A stretch of DNA of 64,000 nt, from the NCBI GenBank assembly GCA_020638795.1, contig JACKHW010000004.1, positions 310,001 through 374,000 of the forward strand, written 5' to 3'. How positions within the stretch are numbered: position 1 is the stretch's first letter; each line of letters starts with the position of its first letter. Below, piece after piece: positions 25,699 to 32,872 of the stretch. The stretch comes from Planctomycetota bacterium. GTDB lineage: Bacteria > Planctomycetota > UBA1135 > GCA-002748355. The translations under genes were made by a program, and so were the position numbers. The notes beneath the pieces were generated by a model, which worked only from the letters and a program-made list of their open reading frames with translations, was not told where the DNA came from and ran no database searches.

Positions 25699-26471
25699 AA
25701 AACGTCACTCCGCTCACCCGCGTGACTCTTCCGCAGGCACCCCGCAATGCCAGCCCGCTTCCTTGGCTGACGAGCATCCACTCCTCGATAGGTCGCGGCC
25801 CGTGGGGATCTTCGCGCTACCGGGGCAACTGCGATGGCTACCTAATCAAAGATCTGCTCCAGTATTTCGGGGCACGCAGCGTCCTCGACCCGATGACCGG
25901 CAGCGGCACGTGCCGCGACGTATGCCGCGATCTTGGCATCCCCTGCGTCAGCTTCGACATCAAGAGCGGACGCGACGCTTCCGACGCTAGCAGTTACCGG
26001 GGTCTCGAGCCTGCTGACTTCGCCTGGCTCCATCCTCCCTACTGGCGGATGATCCGCTACAGCGAGAATCCGAGCTGCATGTCGAATGCGCCGTCACTGG
26101 ATGCGTTCCTAGGCCAGCTCACCCACGTGCTGACCCACTGCCGCAATGCCCTGACACAAGACGGCCATATTGCCGTGCTGATCGGAAGCTATCAGGATCG
26201 CCAGAGCGGCAATCGCCAGATCCCCCTGCCCGCACTGACCACGCAGGCCGCGATCGCAGCCGGACTATGGCCCGCCTGCACCGACATCATCCGCTTCCAG
26301 CACGGCAACACCTCATCGCGTCGCACCTACCGATCGAGCTTCATCCCCGGCCTGCACGATGTCTGCACCGTCTATTCCGAGTTCCACCAGCACAAGAAAT
26401 ACTGGCCGCACACGAAGGAGAGCGCGCGCGTCATCCCGCTACCCATTTCCAGCAAACCGCAAATGCCCTGA
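25695..26471 (+). CDS. Orphan DNA methyltransferase-like protein
   Basis: 258 aa from ATG 25695. Motif I-like DPMTGSGTCRDVC (about 55-67) binds S-adenosylmethionine. HPPYWRMIRYS takes the place of the catalytic DPPYW motif of N4-cytosine/N6-adenine enzymes. The first residue is His rather than Asp or Ser, which is unusual. No restriction enzyme is adjacent. It may protect the element from host restriction or be a component of a defence pair with the convergent FRG gene. Its end overlaps the FRG gene by 33 bases on the opposite strand. Confidence 0.8.
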   Translation: MKNVTPLTRVTLPQAPRNASPLPWLTSIHSSIGRGPWGSSRYRGNCDGYLIKDLLQYFGARSVLDPMTGSGTCRDVCRDLGIPCVSFDIKSGRDASDASSYRGLEPADFAWLHPPYWRMIRYSENPSCMSNAPSLDAFLGQLTHVLTHCRNALTQDGHIAVLIGSYQDRQSGNRQIPLPALTTQAAIAAGLWPACTDIIRFQHGNTSSRRTYRSSFIPGLHDVCTVYSEFHQHKKYWPHTKESARVIPLPISSKPQMP

Positions 26472-27821
26472 CCCAAATGGCACAGCCGGAACACGCCTGT
26501 GCCGCAGTAGCCGCTCGCCGTCTGATACCCACGCATCAACCTCCGCAAGAAGCTCCTCCGCACAGAACAAAATCTCCAAGTGTCGCGTATGTCGCAACTC
26601 GAGCCCACAAGTGCAGTCCATCTTACTCGCTGACCGCCTCAAGCAATCGTCTTCCCGCCATTCATACGAATAGCCAACATTGACATCAAATCCGCTGGCA
26701 ACAGACCCCATCATTTCAAGCGTAAACTCACTAATATCAATACGGTCGCCATCATCCTCAATGACGACTCCTTTGAGGCACGATCCAGAATCTTGCATAG
26801 TCGGGAACCGATAAACGCCATCGGCTTCTACCACAACGCATTTGACCTCAGCAAGCAACGCTCGGAGCTTCGGAAGCGCAATTGTTTCCAAATCTGCGTT
26901 ATATCCGTACAGGATCTCCTCCGGTGCCAGGATAGCCATACCGACGCTTAACGGCCCAGACTTTCCGTCAGAACAGACTAGATCTCTGCCGCCCCACTGC
27001 GGCCGGTAGAAGACACCCGGAATATAGCGGGCATGCTCGTAATACACCGGCAGATCCAGGCAATGCGAATAGAACTCATGCCCCTCAGCCTTGCGAGCCA
27101 CCCACGGGCCATTCAGCAGACATCGCAACACGTCATCATTTTGCGGGGCGGGGAAGGCATCCTCCGTCACCCTAAAGCCGGCCTTATGCGCAACTGCCAT
27201 CAAGACACTAACTGGCACTATGAAAAGATGGCTAACGCACGCGGCAGGCAACACTGGCTTCGGCCCTGCCAAAAAAGCCTTTTGGGAGCGAGGGCGCGAC
27301 GGTAGATTTTCAAAGAAAGCGCCGAGGTCGTATAAGCCGATCTCGGCACCACTCAGGGCCTCTTTGTCGACAGCATACACGTGCCCTTCACCTTCATGCG
27401 GTTCATACCGGGCATACTGCTGGGCGACCAAAACCCCGAGTTCATTTGCGTCATCTCCGACCGAAATCTGCCGCTCAACAATGCATCTGTTTGCAGCAAA
27501 CCAGCAAGCTAGCCCGAAATCAGCCGTGAGGTCGACGAAGAACGAACGCCACCCATAGTGCTGGAGCACGGCCTGGCTAAAGGCCAAATCTACATCACCC
27601 TTACGTGCGCTTGAGTATGACGCTAACGTGTCACGAGCGTAGCAATTCCACTTTCGCATCAGCGACGGGACGCAACCGTGCCGACTGAAGCTCGTCGGAA
27701 ACCCATCGAATCCGTCTTTGCCTTCGTAATGTTGCACCTGCCCTCGAAACAGGTGAGTCGACGCAAGGCGCGCTAAAGCCTCGGTGAGTTCGTTCGAATT
27801 CGCTATACGAATGGTCTGCAT
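26439..27821 (-). CDS. FRG-domain protein
   Basis: A 460-aa protein with the FRG signature: LFRGQ (about 24-28) and LQHYGWRSFFVDLTADFGLACWFA (about 90-113), which matches the QHYG..T.LLDWT.....ALYFA pattern. FRG domains occur in mobile-element and defence-linked proteins; the biochemical activity is poorly known. The C-terminal half is unassigned and contains paired cysteines (DCTCGLE). It is convergent with, and overlaps, the orphan methyltransferase. A defence role is plausible only from context. Confidence 0.8.
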   Translation of the reverse strand: MQTIRIANSNELTEALARLASTHLFRGQVQHYEGKDGFDGFPTSFSRHGCVPSLMRKWNCYARDTLASYSSARKGDVDLAFSQAVLQHYGWRSFFVDLTADFGLACWFAANRCIVERQISVGDDANELGVLVAQQYARYEPHEGEGHVYAVDKEALSGAEIGLYDLGAFFENLPSRPRSQKAFLAGPKPVLPAACVSHLFIVPVSVLMAVAHKAGFRVTEDAFPAPQNDDVLRCLLNGPWVARKAEGHEFYSHCLDLPVYYEHARYIPGVFYRPQWGGRDLVCSDGKSGPLSVGMAILAPEEILYGYNADLETIALPKLRALLAEVKCVVVEADGVYRFPTMQDSGSCLKGVVIEDDGDRIDISEFTLEMMGSVASGFDVNVGYSYEWREDDCLRRSASKMDCTCGLELRHTRHLEILFCAEELLAEVDAWVSDGERLLRHRRVPAVPFGSGHLRFAGNG

Positions 27822-28108
27822 GCTGAGTGCCCTACTGCACGCACTCTACCTGCTTCTCGCAAACGCAGCAATGCTATCCGCTCGAGGCTCCACTCCGCTC
27901 TACCCACGCACCTTGCGAACGAGCCGTGCTGCACATTCTCCACGCCAGTCTTCGCAGCGACTATCGACGCAAGCAGTTCAGCTAGCCAACCAACTAAGAA
28001 CCCCTGCCGCTGCACCACAGATTGATCAGACATCTCCCCTATGCACAGCTTAGGATGCCTGCAGATCAGGTTTCCCAGGGAAAGGAGTCGCTCGTCGCGC
28101 CTGCGTGA

Positions 28109-28366
28109 CTATCTCTTCCGCTCTACTTTCTTAAGCAAACTACCGCAGATTGTGCACTTGTACTCGACCTCTTGCCAAATCCGATTTCCGAGGAAAGCGA
28201 CTCCTCCATAGAGCGTCATGCCAAGTGCTAACAGCGGGTGACCAGCTGCCCGCATTCGGTGACCTATCGCCGCACGTTGACCCGCGCTACCAGTCTGCTG
28301 GATAACTGGACTCACACGGACACACTCCATTGCCTTACCGCAGTCAGAACATACTGGTGTAGCCAT
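28109..28366 (-). CDS. Small zinc-ribbon membrane protein (85 aa)
   Basis: From ATG 28366 the protein begins ATPVCSDCGKAMEC and ends with CTICGSLL, two CxxC knuckles that could bind one zinc. A hydrophobic segment (about 44-60) separates them. The function is unknown. An adjacent small membrane gene on the same strand may be co-expressed. Confidence 0.5.
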   Translation of the reverse strand: MATPVCSDCGKAMECVRVSPVIQQTGSAGQRAAIGHRMRAAGHPLLALGMTLYGGVAFLGNRIWQEVEYKCTICGSLLKKVERKR

Positions 28367-28418
28367 CCCTGCAACCTCAACCTTCAATCAAACAGCCTAT
28401 AGACAGAGCGCATTCGCG

Positions 28419-28703
28419 CTATCGATGCGCTTCCTGAATGCGCCGCTTACGGCAAACATCTTGCCGATACGATCGGACAGCATAGCCCATCGCCCCTAAC
28501 GTCACAAGAGCAACAGAAAACTCAAGCGCGGAACTTCGGCGCTGCCATACTTTGCCCTTATGCTGACCAAGTTCCTCAACCACATGCGGGATCTGTAGCG
28601 CCAACCAGCCCGCACCACCAACAGCTCCGATCGCGATTGCGCCATGCGCTCCGCTACCTAACGAGCGCGACCCACACTTCACACTGTCACTATCGCTATT
28701 CAT
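28419..28703 (-). CDS. Small membrane protein (94 aa)
   Basis: From ATG 28703. Two hydrophobic stretches (about 20-38 and 60-75) with a basic C-terminus (RKRRIQEAHR). There is no known family. It lies upstream of the zinc-ribbon membrane protein. Confidence 0.45.
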   Translation of the reverse strand: MNSDSDSVKCGSRSLGSGAHGAIAIGAVGGAGWLALQIPHVVEELGQHKGKVWQRRSSALEFSVALVTLGAMGYAVRSYRQDVCRKRRIQEAHR

Positions 28704-29012
28704 CCTGCAACCATGCCCCCTAATACAGAGTACCACGGCATCACAGGGAATTGCAAGATAGTTATTACGACATCTTAACTAATACCACCCTCGCCACTTC
28801 GCAAAGAGTTTGAAATCACCCTAGCGACCATGACTATCAACTACGCTGACACAATTCTTGGCGCAATCGTAATTACGATTCTACGACTTTACGGCAATGC
28901 GCCCAATCGCCCGTACGGCGCGGCATCACTGATCCCACTTGACTCGCTTGCCAGAATACGCTACCGACGATGCACATAATCGTAAAATCGTAAATGCGAC
29001 AGGAGGCATCCA
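28704..29012. promoter_or_regulatory. parA upstream region with TCGTAA repeats
   Basis: About 310 bases before parA. It holds the perfect palindrome AATCGTAATTACGATT (28865-28880), an inverted copy of the TCGTAAAGTCGTA unit just after it (TACGACTTTACGG, 28882-28894), and two direct TCGTAAA copies at 28980-28995. These are candidate operator or centromere sites for the partition genes. Confidence 0.55.
28978..28995 (+). repeat. TCGTAAA direct repeat, copy upstream of parA
   Basis: AATCGTAAAATCGTAAAT, two TCGTAAA heptamers spaced by one base. The same 18-mer recurs exactly at 29436-29453 inside parA, and a close three-heptamer version is at 29937-29961 before repA. It is a likely binding site of the small RHH protein encoded after parA. 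Confidence 0.65.
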
Positions 29013-29672
29013 GTGACCAAAGTAATATCGATTCTGAACCAAAAAGGCGGCGTGGGCAAGACGACGCTCGCCGTGCACATGGCGACGGCTCTGGCACGTA
29101 GCGGCAGCAATGTCCTCTTGCTCGATGCCGACCCCCAGGGCAGCGCCCTCGACTGGTCGGCGGCACGTAGCGGAAAGCCGCTCTTCCCCGTCGTCGGCCT
29201 TCCGAAGCCGTCCATCCACAAAGAGCTGCCCAGCCTCGCGCAGAATCACGAAGTGATCCTGATCGATGGGCCCCCACGCGTCTACGACGTAGCGCGCTCG
29301 GCCATCATGGCAAGCGACCTGGTGATGATTCCCGTGCAGCCGTCGCCCTACGACGTATGGGCGGCCAAAGAAATCGTCGACTTGCTCGATGAAGCCTCCG
29401 TCTACAAGCCTGACCTGAAAAGCGCATTTGTGGTAAATCGTAAAATCGTAAATACGGCGATTGGCCGAGATGTCTCCGATGCACTCGCCGAGTATCCGAT
29501 TCCCGTCATGCAGAGCGCGATCTGCCAGCGCGTGGCCTTCGCGGAAAGCGCAGCGCAGGGCCTGACCGTTTTTGAACTCGATGCGGACATGCCAGCGAGC
29601 AAGGAAATCTCCGCACTCGCAAACGAGCTGTGCGATCTCTTGTCCGCGACAAGGGCAAAGGTTCCGGCATGA
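29013..29672 (+). CDS. parA: ParA-family partition ATPase
   Basis: 219 aa from GTG 29013, with AGGAGG six bases upstream. The deviant Walker A is KGGVGKTT (about 10-17), followed by LLDADPQGSALDW and VILIDGPPRV. It is the short ParA type without an N-terminal HTH, so repression is probably done by the partner encoded next. It uses ATP-dependent nucleoid binding to position the replicon. An exact 18-base repeat (29436-29453) lies inside the gene. Confidence 0.95.
   Translation: MTKVISILNQKGGVGKTTLAVHMATALARSGSNVLLLDADPQGSALDWSAARSGKPLFPVVGLPKPSIHKELPSLAQNHEVILIDGPPRVYDVARSAIMASDLVMIPVQPSPYDVWAAKEIVDLLDEASVYKPDLKSAFVVNRKIVNTAIGRDVSDALAEYPIPVMQSAICQRVAFAESAAQGLTVFELDADMPASKEISALANELCDLLSATRAKVPA
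29436..29453 (+). repeat. TCGTAAA direct repeat inside parA
   Basis: AATCGTAAAATCGTAAAT, identical to 28978-28995, here encoding part of NRKIVN. The region is also conserved as protein, so the match could be partly coding constraint. Confidence 0.6.
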
Positions 29673-29944
29673 AGAAGGTTTCGTTTGCGGGCAAGCCATC
29701 CTCTAAGCCACTCCACGCCAACGTCGATGACTGGGTCAGCGACCGCGAGAAAGCAGCACGCGAACCGACCAAGCGCCTGACGATCGATGTCCCGATAAGC
29801 CTTCACAAGCGAATCAAGAGCAGCTGCGCCTTGCAAAATCTCGTGATGGCGGATGTGGTGCGCGACCTTCTTGAACAAGGATTCCCCGAACATGATGCCG
29901 ACAAGCGGGCAGGGGAGGGCAATCGTGTTTACGACGAATCGTAA
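29669..29944 (+). CDS. Small RHH partition partner (ParG-like)
   Basis: 91 aa from ATG 29669, overlapping the parA stop (ATGA). A basic flexible N-terminus (MKKVSFAGKPSSKPLHANV) precedes a ribbon-helix-helix: KRLTIDVPISLHKRIKSSCALQN then MADVVRDLLEQGFP. This layout matches ParG-type centromere-binding proteins that pair with short ParA ATPases. It probably binds the TCGTAA repeats. Confidence 0.85.
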   Translation: MKKVSFAGKPSSKPLHANVDDWVSDREKAAREPTKRLTIDVPISLHKRIKSSCALQNLVMADVVRDLLEQGFPEHDADKRAGEGNRVYDES

Positions 29945-29961
29945 AGTCGTAAAGTCGTATT
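29937..29961 (+). repeat. TCGTAAA/G repeats between the RHH gene and repA
   Basis: AATCGTAAAGTCGTAAAGTC and onward: three direct TCGTA(AA) units with 8-base phasing, preceded by an inverted TTTACGAC (29928-29935). They lie 10 bases before repA, so the partition protein could also control repA. Confidence 0.65.
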
Positions 29962-29970
29962 TGCGCAATC

Positions 29971-30864
29971 ATGTCTAGGCGGCGGCTTCCCGCAGGCGAC
30001 AGCCAGCCAGACTTGTTCGCCGCCACCTTCACCGACATCCCAGTGCGCGATCAGCGCGAAGTCATGGAGCGCCCCTTCTTTAGCCTTGCTAAAAGACCTC
30101 GCGTCACGCCGATCGAATATCAAGTCGGCAATGTGTGGATCGAGGTCAGCGCCAATCCAAAGTTCGGCATGGCGACGATCTGGGATGCCGACATTCTGAT
30201 ATGGGCGGCCACGCAGATCACCGAGGCCATGGATCGCGGTCTCAAGCCATCGCGCACGATTCAGTTCCATCCGTACAACCTGCTGCGCTCCATTCGCAGG
30301 ACTGCCGGAGGCAAGGACTATGCACGGCTGCGCGCCGCGCTGGAGCGGCTCACTCATACGGCAGTGCGCACCAACATCCGGGCGCAGGACAACCGCAAAT
30401 TCGCCTCCTTCCACTGGATCGAATCCTGGACAGAAACCGTCGTCGAGCAAAGCGGCGAACCATCGGGAATGACGATCACACTACCCGACTGGCTGTATAA
30501 CGGGATCGTAGGGAAGGGGGGCATCCTCACCATCCATGAAGACTACTTTCTCCTGACGGGCGGCATCGAGCGCTGGCTCTACCGCGTCGCGCGCAAGCAC
30601 GCAGGCAAGCAACCCACCGGCTGGGCCTTTACCATGCGTCAGCTCTATGAGAAGTCTGGCTCGGCGGCACGGTTCAGCGACTTCGCCGGCGATGTGCGCC
30701 GGATCGTCGAGATCGACCAGCTACCGGAATATCACGCCTCGACCGTCCGCAACGCCGAAGGCGAGGACATTGTCCTGTTTGTCCATCGCAGCACGTTCGA
30801 TCCTACCGATCCCAGGCACGAGCACGCACGGTTCAAGCAGCGCCGCATACTTCCAAACATCTGA
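29971..30864 (+). CDS. repA: Plasmid replication initiator RepA (RPA family)
   Basis: 297 aa. It contains EVSANPKFGMATIWDADILIW, SRTIQFHPYNLLRSI and GKDYARLRAALERLTHTAVRTNIRA. These are hallmarks of the RPA-type RepA initiators known on plasmids of alpha- and other proteobacteria. It binds iterons, here the four copies 50-135 bases downstream of the gene. With parA and the RHH gene directly upstream it forms a full replicon. Its presence on an integrated element suggests a plasmid phase or a captured plasmid. Confidence 0.93.
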   Translation: MSRRRLPAGDSQPDLFAATFTDIPVRDQREVMERPFFSLAKRPRVTPIEYQVGNVWIEVSANPKFGMATIWDADILIWAATQITEAMDRGLKPSRTIQFHPYNLLRSIRRTAGGKDYARLRAALERLTHTAVRTNIRAQDNRKFASFHWIESWTETVVEQSGEPSGMTITLPDWLYNGIVGKGGILTIHEDYFLLTGGIERWLYRVARKHAGKQPTGWAFTMRQLYEKSGSAARFSDFAGDVRRIVEIDQLPEYHASTVRNAEGEDIVLFVHRSTFDPTDPRHEHARFKQRRILPNI

Positions 30865-31110
30865 CCAGCCGCGACAATCTGAACCTGAACTTATCCACAT
30901 TCTGTGGATACGCACGGGCTATTAGGCGCACGCCACTCGGGCTATAAGGCGCAGCCCCCATCGGGCGATTAGGCGCAACTATACGGGCGATTAGGCGCAC
31001 GAAAATGCGCGCTGGCGAGAACCACAGGCGCTCTCGAGACCCCTTAACGGTTTAACTTAATTATATATAACTTATTGTAACGCTGCGGCCTTGTGGATAA
31101 CTCCGAGATC
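30865..31110 (+). other. Iteron origin of replication (oriV)
   Basis: The region directly after repA contains a DnaA box TTATCCACA (30891-30899), an inverse box-like TGTGGATAC (30903-30911), four 15-base iterons, an AT-rich stretch (about 31046-31080) and an inverse DnaA box TGTGGATAA (31092-31100). This is the complete layout of an iteron origin. Function is not shown, but all parts are intact. Confidence 0.85.
30916..30999 (+). repeat. Four RepA iterons
   Basis: GGGCTATTAGGCGCA (30916-30930), GGGCTATAAGGCGCA (30939-30953), and GGGCGATTAGGCGCA twice (30963-30977 and 30985-30999). The consensus is GGGC(T/G)AT(T/A)AGGCGCA. The starts are 22-24 bases apart, about two helical turns. Confidence 0.9.
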
Positions 31111-31210
31111 GTTGGCACTACCGATAAGAGGCATGCAGGAAAAGAAATGCTCGATGCCCCGTATTCGCGTAGAAAGGCCCCGTACAGACGCGAAGAGACT
31201 TTTTACAGGG

Positions 31211-31240
31211 GAGGGGTCACATTGCTACTTTGTGCCCCTC
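31211..31240 (+). repeat. Hairpin between oriV and the Phd/VapC operon
   Basis: GAGGGGTCACA (31211-31221) pairs with TGTGCCCCTC (31231-31240), with one bulged T and a nine-base loop. No T-run follows. It may be a structured replication signal or part of an RNA leader. Confidence 0.45.
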
Positions 31241-31261
31241 ATAAGACGCTTTATGATGCAA

Positions 31262-31304
31262 TTGACATTTGCCCACCGTTGTGATAATATACTAGACGGT
31301 TAGT
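31262..31304 (+). promoter_or_regulatory. Promoter and operator of the Phd/VapC operon
   Basis: TTGACA (31262-31267), a 17-base spacer, and TAATAT (31285-31290) form a near-consensus sigma-70 promoter. An inverted repeat ACTA-GACGGT-TAGT (31291-31304) lies right after it and is a likely antitoxin operator. AGGGGAGGAGG provides the ribosome-binding site for the ATG at 31324. Confidence 0.75.
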
Positions 31305-31323
31305 CAAATGAGGGGAGGAGGCG

Positions 31324-31593
31324 ATGGATAATCACATCGCAGGCGGTGAATCACTGATTTGCGGCGCATTTGATGCGCGAACGCATCTTGCGAAGCTGCT
31401 CGATCGCGTCCAGCGCGGCGAGATCATCACAATCACGCGGCGAGGCATCGCCGTGGCCAAACTCACTCCCATCCCAAGCCCCACCGCACAGGACAAGTCC
31501 GAGCTTCTCGGACGATTCGCGGCGTTCCGTAAGAATCACCCCCTGCATGACCTGCCGACTTCCGAGCTGGTCGATGAAGGCCGCAGGGTTTGA
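31324..31593 (+). CDS. Phd/YefM-family antitoxin
   Basis: 89 aa. FDARTHLAKLLDRVQRGEIITITRRGIAVAKLTP is the classic Phd/YefM DNA-binding and dimerisation pattern. The C-terminal FAAFRKNHPLHDLPTSELVDEGRR should bind the toxin. It overlaps the PIN toxin by four bases (TTGA). Strong promoter and operator signals lie upstream. Confidence 0.93.
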   Translation: MDNHIAGGESLICGAFDARTHLAKLLDRVQRGEIITITRRGIAVAKLTPIPSPTAQDKSELLGRFAAFRKNHPLHDLPTSELVDEGRRV

Positions 31594-32024
31594 AGCTCGT
31601 TGTCGATGCTAGCGTCGCACTCGATTGGGTTTTCGATTCCGAGCGCACGCCCTACGGACAAGAGGCGCTCAGCCACGTGATTGATGCGGGCGCAGCTGTG
31701 CCAGCGCTCTGGCCCGTTGAGGTCGCCAATGGCCTGCTATCAGGGCTGCGCCGGCGGCGGATCACCGAACCTGAGATGGCAGAGGCAGTCAGCATGCTCG
31801 CATCTCTGCCGATCGAGATCGTCGCCACGACCGCCAGCCTTGCCACCATGCCTCCGCTCCTCGAGCAGGGCGCTCGCTTCGGGCTTTCTGCCTATGACGC
31901 ATCCTATTTGCTGCTGGCGCAGCGCGAAGGCCTGCCTCTCGCCACCAATGACGCGCGGCTACGCGGCGCGGCCCAGCTCGCAGGCGTTCCCATCCTCGGG
32001 CTGGAGACAGCAGGAGCACGGTGA
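31590..32024 (+). CDS. vapC: VapC-family PIN-domain toxin
   Basis: 144 aa from a TTG start inside the antitoxin stop. PIN acidic residues are in place: LVVDASVALDWVF (Asp near residue 6), PVEVANGL (Glu), LSAYDASYLLLA (Asp) and PLATNDARL (Asp). VapC toxins are Mg-dependent RNases that often cut tRNA or rRNA. It forms a standard addiction pair with the Phd-like gene next to the plasmid origin. Confidence 0.93.
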   Translation: MKLVVDASVALDWVFDSERTPYGQEALSHVIDAGAAVPALWPVEVANGLLSGLRRRRITEPEMAEAVSMLASLPIEIVATTASLATMPPLLEQGARFGLSAYDASYLLLAQREGLPLATNDARLRGAAQLAGVPILGLETAGAR

Positions 32025-32056
32025 AAACCGGCAGCGCAGAACTGCCGAACCGGAAG

Positions 32057-32290
32057 CTACCCCAGCCGCGCAATCTCCACTGCCGGATCGCATCCGCAAG
32101 CGCGGCACCATGCAACGAACTCGACCGGGTCGATGCGCCGATCCCCGGTCTCGGATCGATGCACCATGCTGTTATGCATCCTGAGCTTCGCGGCAAGGTC
32201 ACGCTGGGTCAGACCGGCCTCTTCACGCATGCACCGCAGAAGCGTGCGCAGCGTGCGGTATCCGGGCTTGTGCTGAGGCTGAGCTGCCAT
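32057..32290 (-). CDS. XRE-family HTH regulator
   Basis: 77 aa. The XRE domain is LLRCMREEAGLTQRDLAAKL then MHNSMVHRSETGDRRIDPVEFVAWCRACG. It is divergent from a set of membrane-protein genes. A palindrome TGCTGC-N7-GCAGCA begins 30 bases upstream of its ATG, and two more copies precede the two downstream-facing genes. It is therefore the likely repressor of itself and of those genes. Confidence 0.85.
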   Translation of the reverse strand: MAAQPQHKPGYRTLRTLLRCMREEAGLTQRDLAAKLRMHNSMVHRSETGDRRIDPVEFVAWCRACGCDPAVEIARLG

Positions 32291-32319
32291 CGGAGCCGCA
32301 CGCTAGGCCGCGCCGACCT

Positions 32320-32338
32320 TGCTGCTATATTCGCAGCA
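32320..32338. promoter_or_regulatory. Operator site 1: TGCTGC-N7-GCAGCA
   Basis: TGCTGC-TATATTC-GCAGCA at 32320-32338, upstream of the XRE gene. Copies 2 and 3 have the same arms and the same 7-base spacer. Confidence 0.7.
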
Positions 32339-32454
32339 CGAAGCAGCTCCCTATCACCCCAAGACAAACGAAGAGTCGCCCAAGCACGCAGCCTTTCGCC
32401 TGATCCAGGCGACCAGCGGGGCGGGCGCACCGACCCCTTGCCCTCTGATGTCCC

Positions 32455-32473
32455 TGCTGCTATTTTAGCAGCA
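32455..32473. promoter_or_regulatory. Operator site 2: TGCTGC-N7-GCAGCA
   Basis: TGCTGC-TATTTTA-GCAGCA at 32455-32473, flanked by C and G that extend the palindrome. It lies 35 bases before the 98-aa membrane-protein gene. Confidence 0.7.
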
Positions 32474-32508
32474 GCTTCTCCACGGACAGGCCAGGGTGCC
32501 TGATTGCC

Positions 32509-32805
32509 ATGAACGCCATCTGTCAGGTTTCGCATGAACTCGCCAACCCCGAAGGCTGGATATATGTCATTGTCGTAGCAGGCTACCTGCTAGCGATAGC
32601 ACTCGGGCTTGTCCTTCTGCGCCTACTCGCACTCCTAGCGATCATCGCCGTAGTCGGCGGCGGCGCTTGGTACCTGTGCCACCTGCTCGCCACTGGCAAA
32701 ATCGAAAGCTGGGAGGTGTTGCTTAAGGTCGGCGGCATGCTCGCAGCCGGGGCGGTGACTGCAACAGCCACGCTCAGCCTCTACGCAAAGTCGGTAACAG
32801 ACTAG
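32509..32805 (+). CDS. Small membrane protein controlled by the XRE operator
   Basis: A 98-aa protein with two or three hydrophobic segments (about 16-37, 38-55 and 70-90). There is no recognised family. Its promoter region holds operator site 2. It is the first gene of a run of membrane proteins that the XRE protein probably represses. The charge pattern does not look like a toxin signal peptide, but a membrane-acting effector is possible. Confidence 0.6.
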   Translation: MNAICQVSHELANPEGWIYVIVVAGYLLAIALGLVLLRLLALLAIIAVVGGGAWYLCHLLATGKIESWEVLLKVGGMLAAGAVTATATLSLYAKSVTD

Positions 32806-32834
32806 CCCCGGCACCGCCATTCGCGTGCCAACCT

Positions 32835-32853
32835 TGCTGCCATTTCAGCAGCA
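32835..32853. promoter_or_regulatory. Operator site 3: TGCTGC-N7-GCAGCA
   Basis: TGCTGC-CATTTCA-GCAGCA at 32835-32853, 19 bases before the ATG at 32873. Confidence 0.7.
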
Positions 32854-32872
32854 ACAAAACGAGCCGCCAGCC

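Noticed and set aside
27803..28033. Possible 76-aa minus-strand gene
   Set aside because: It overlaps the FRG start, and no domain is recognisable. Support is too weak.
6119..29672. parB (6.1-7.0 kb) as the partition partner of parA (29.0-29.7 kb)
   Set aside because: parA already has an overlapping RHH partner and local repeats; parB heads the transfer operon 22 kb away.
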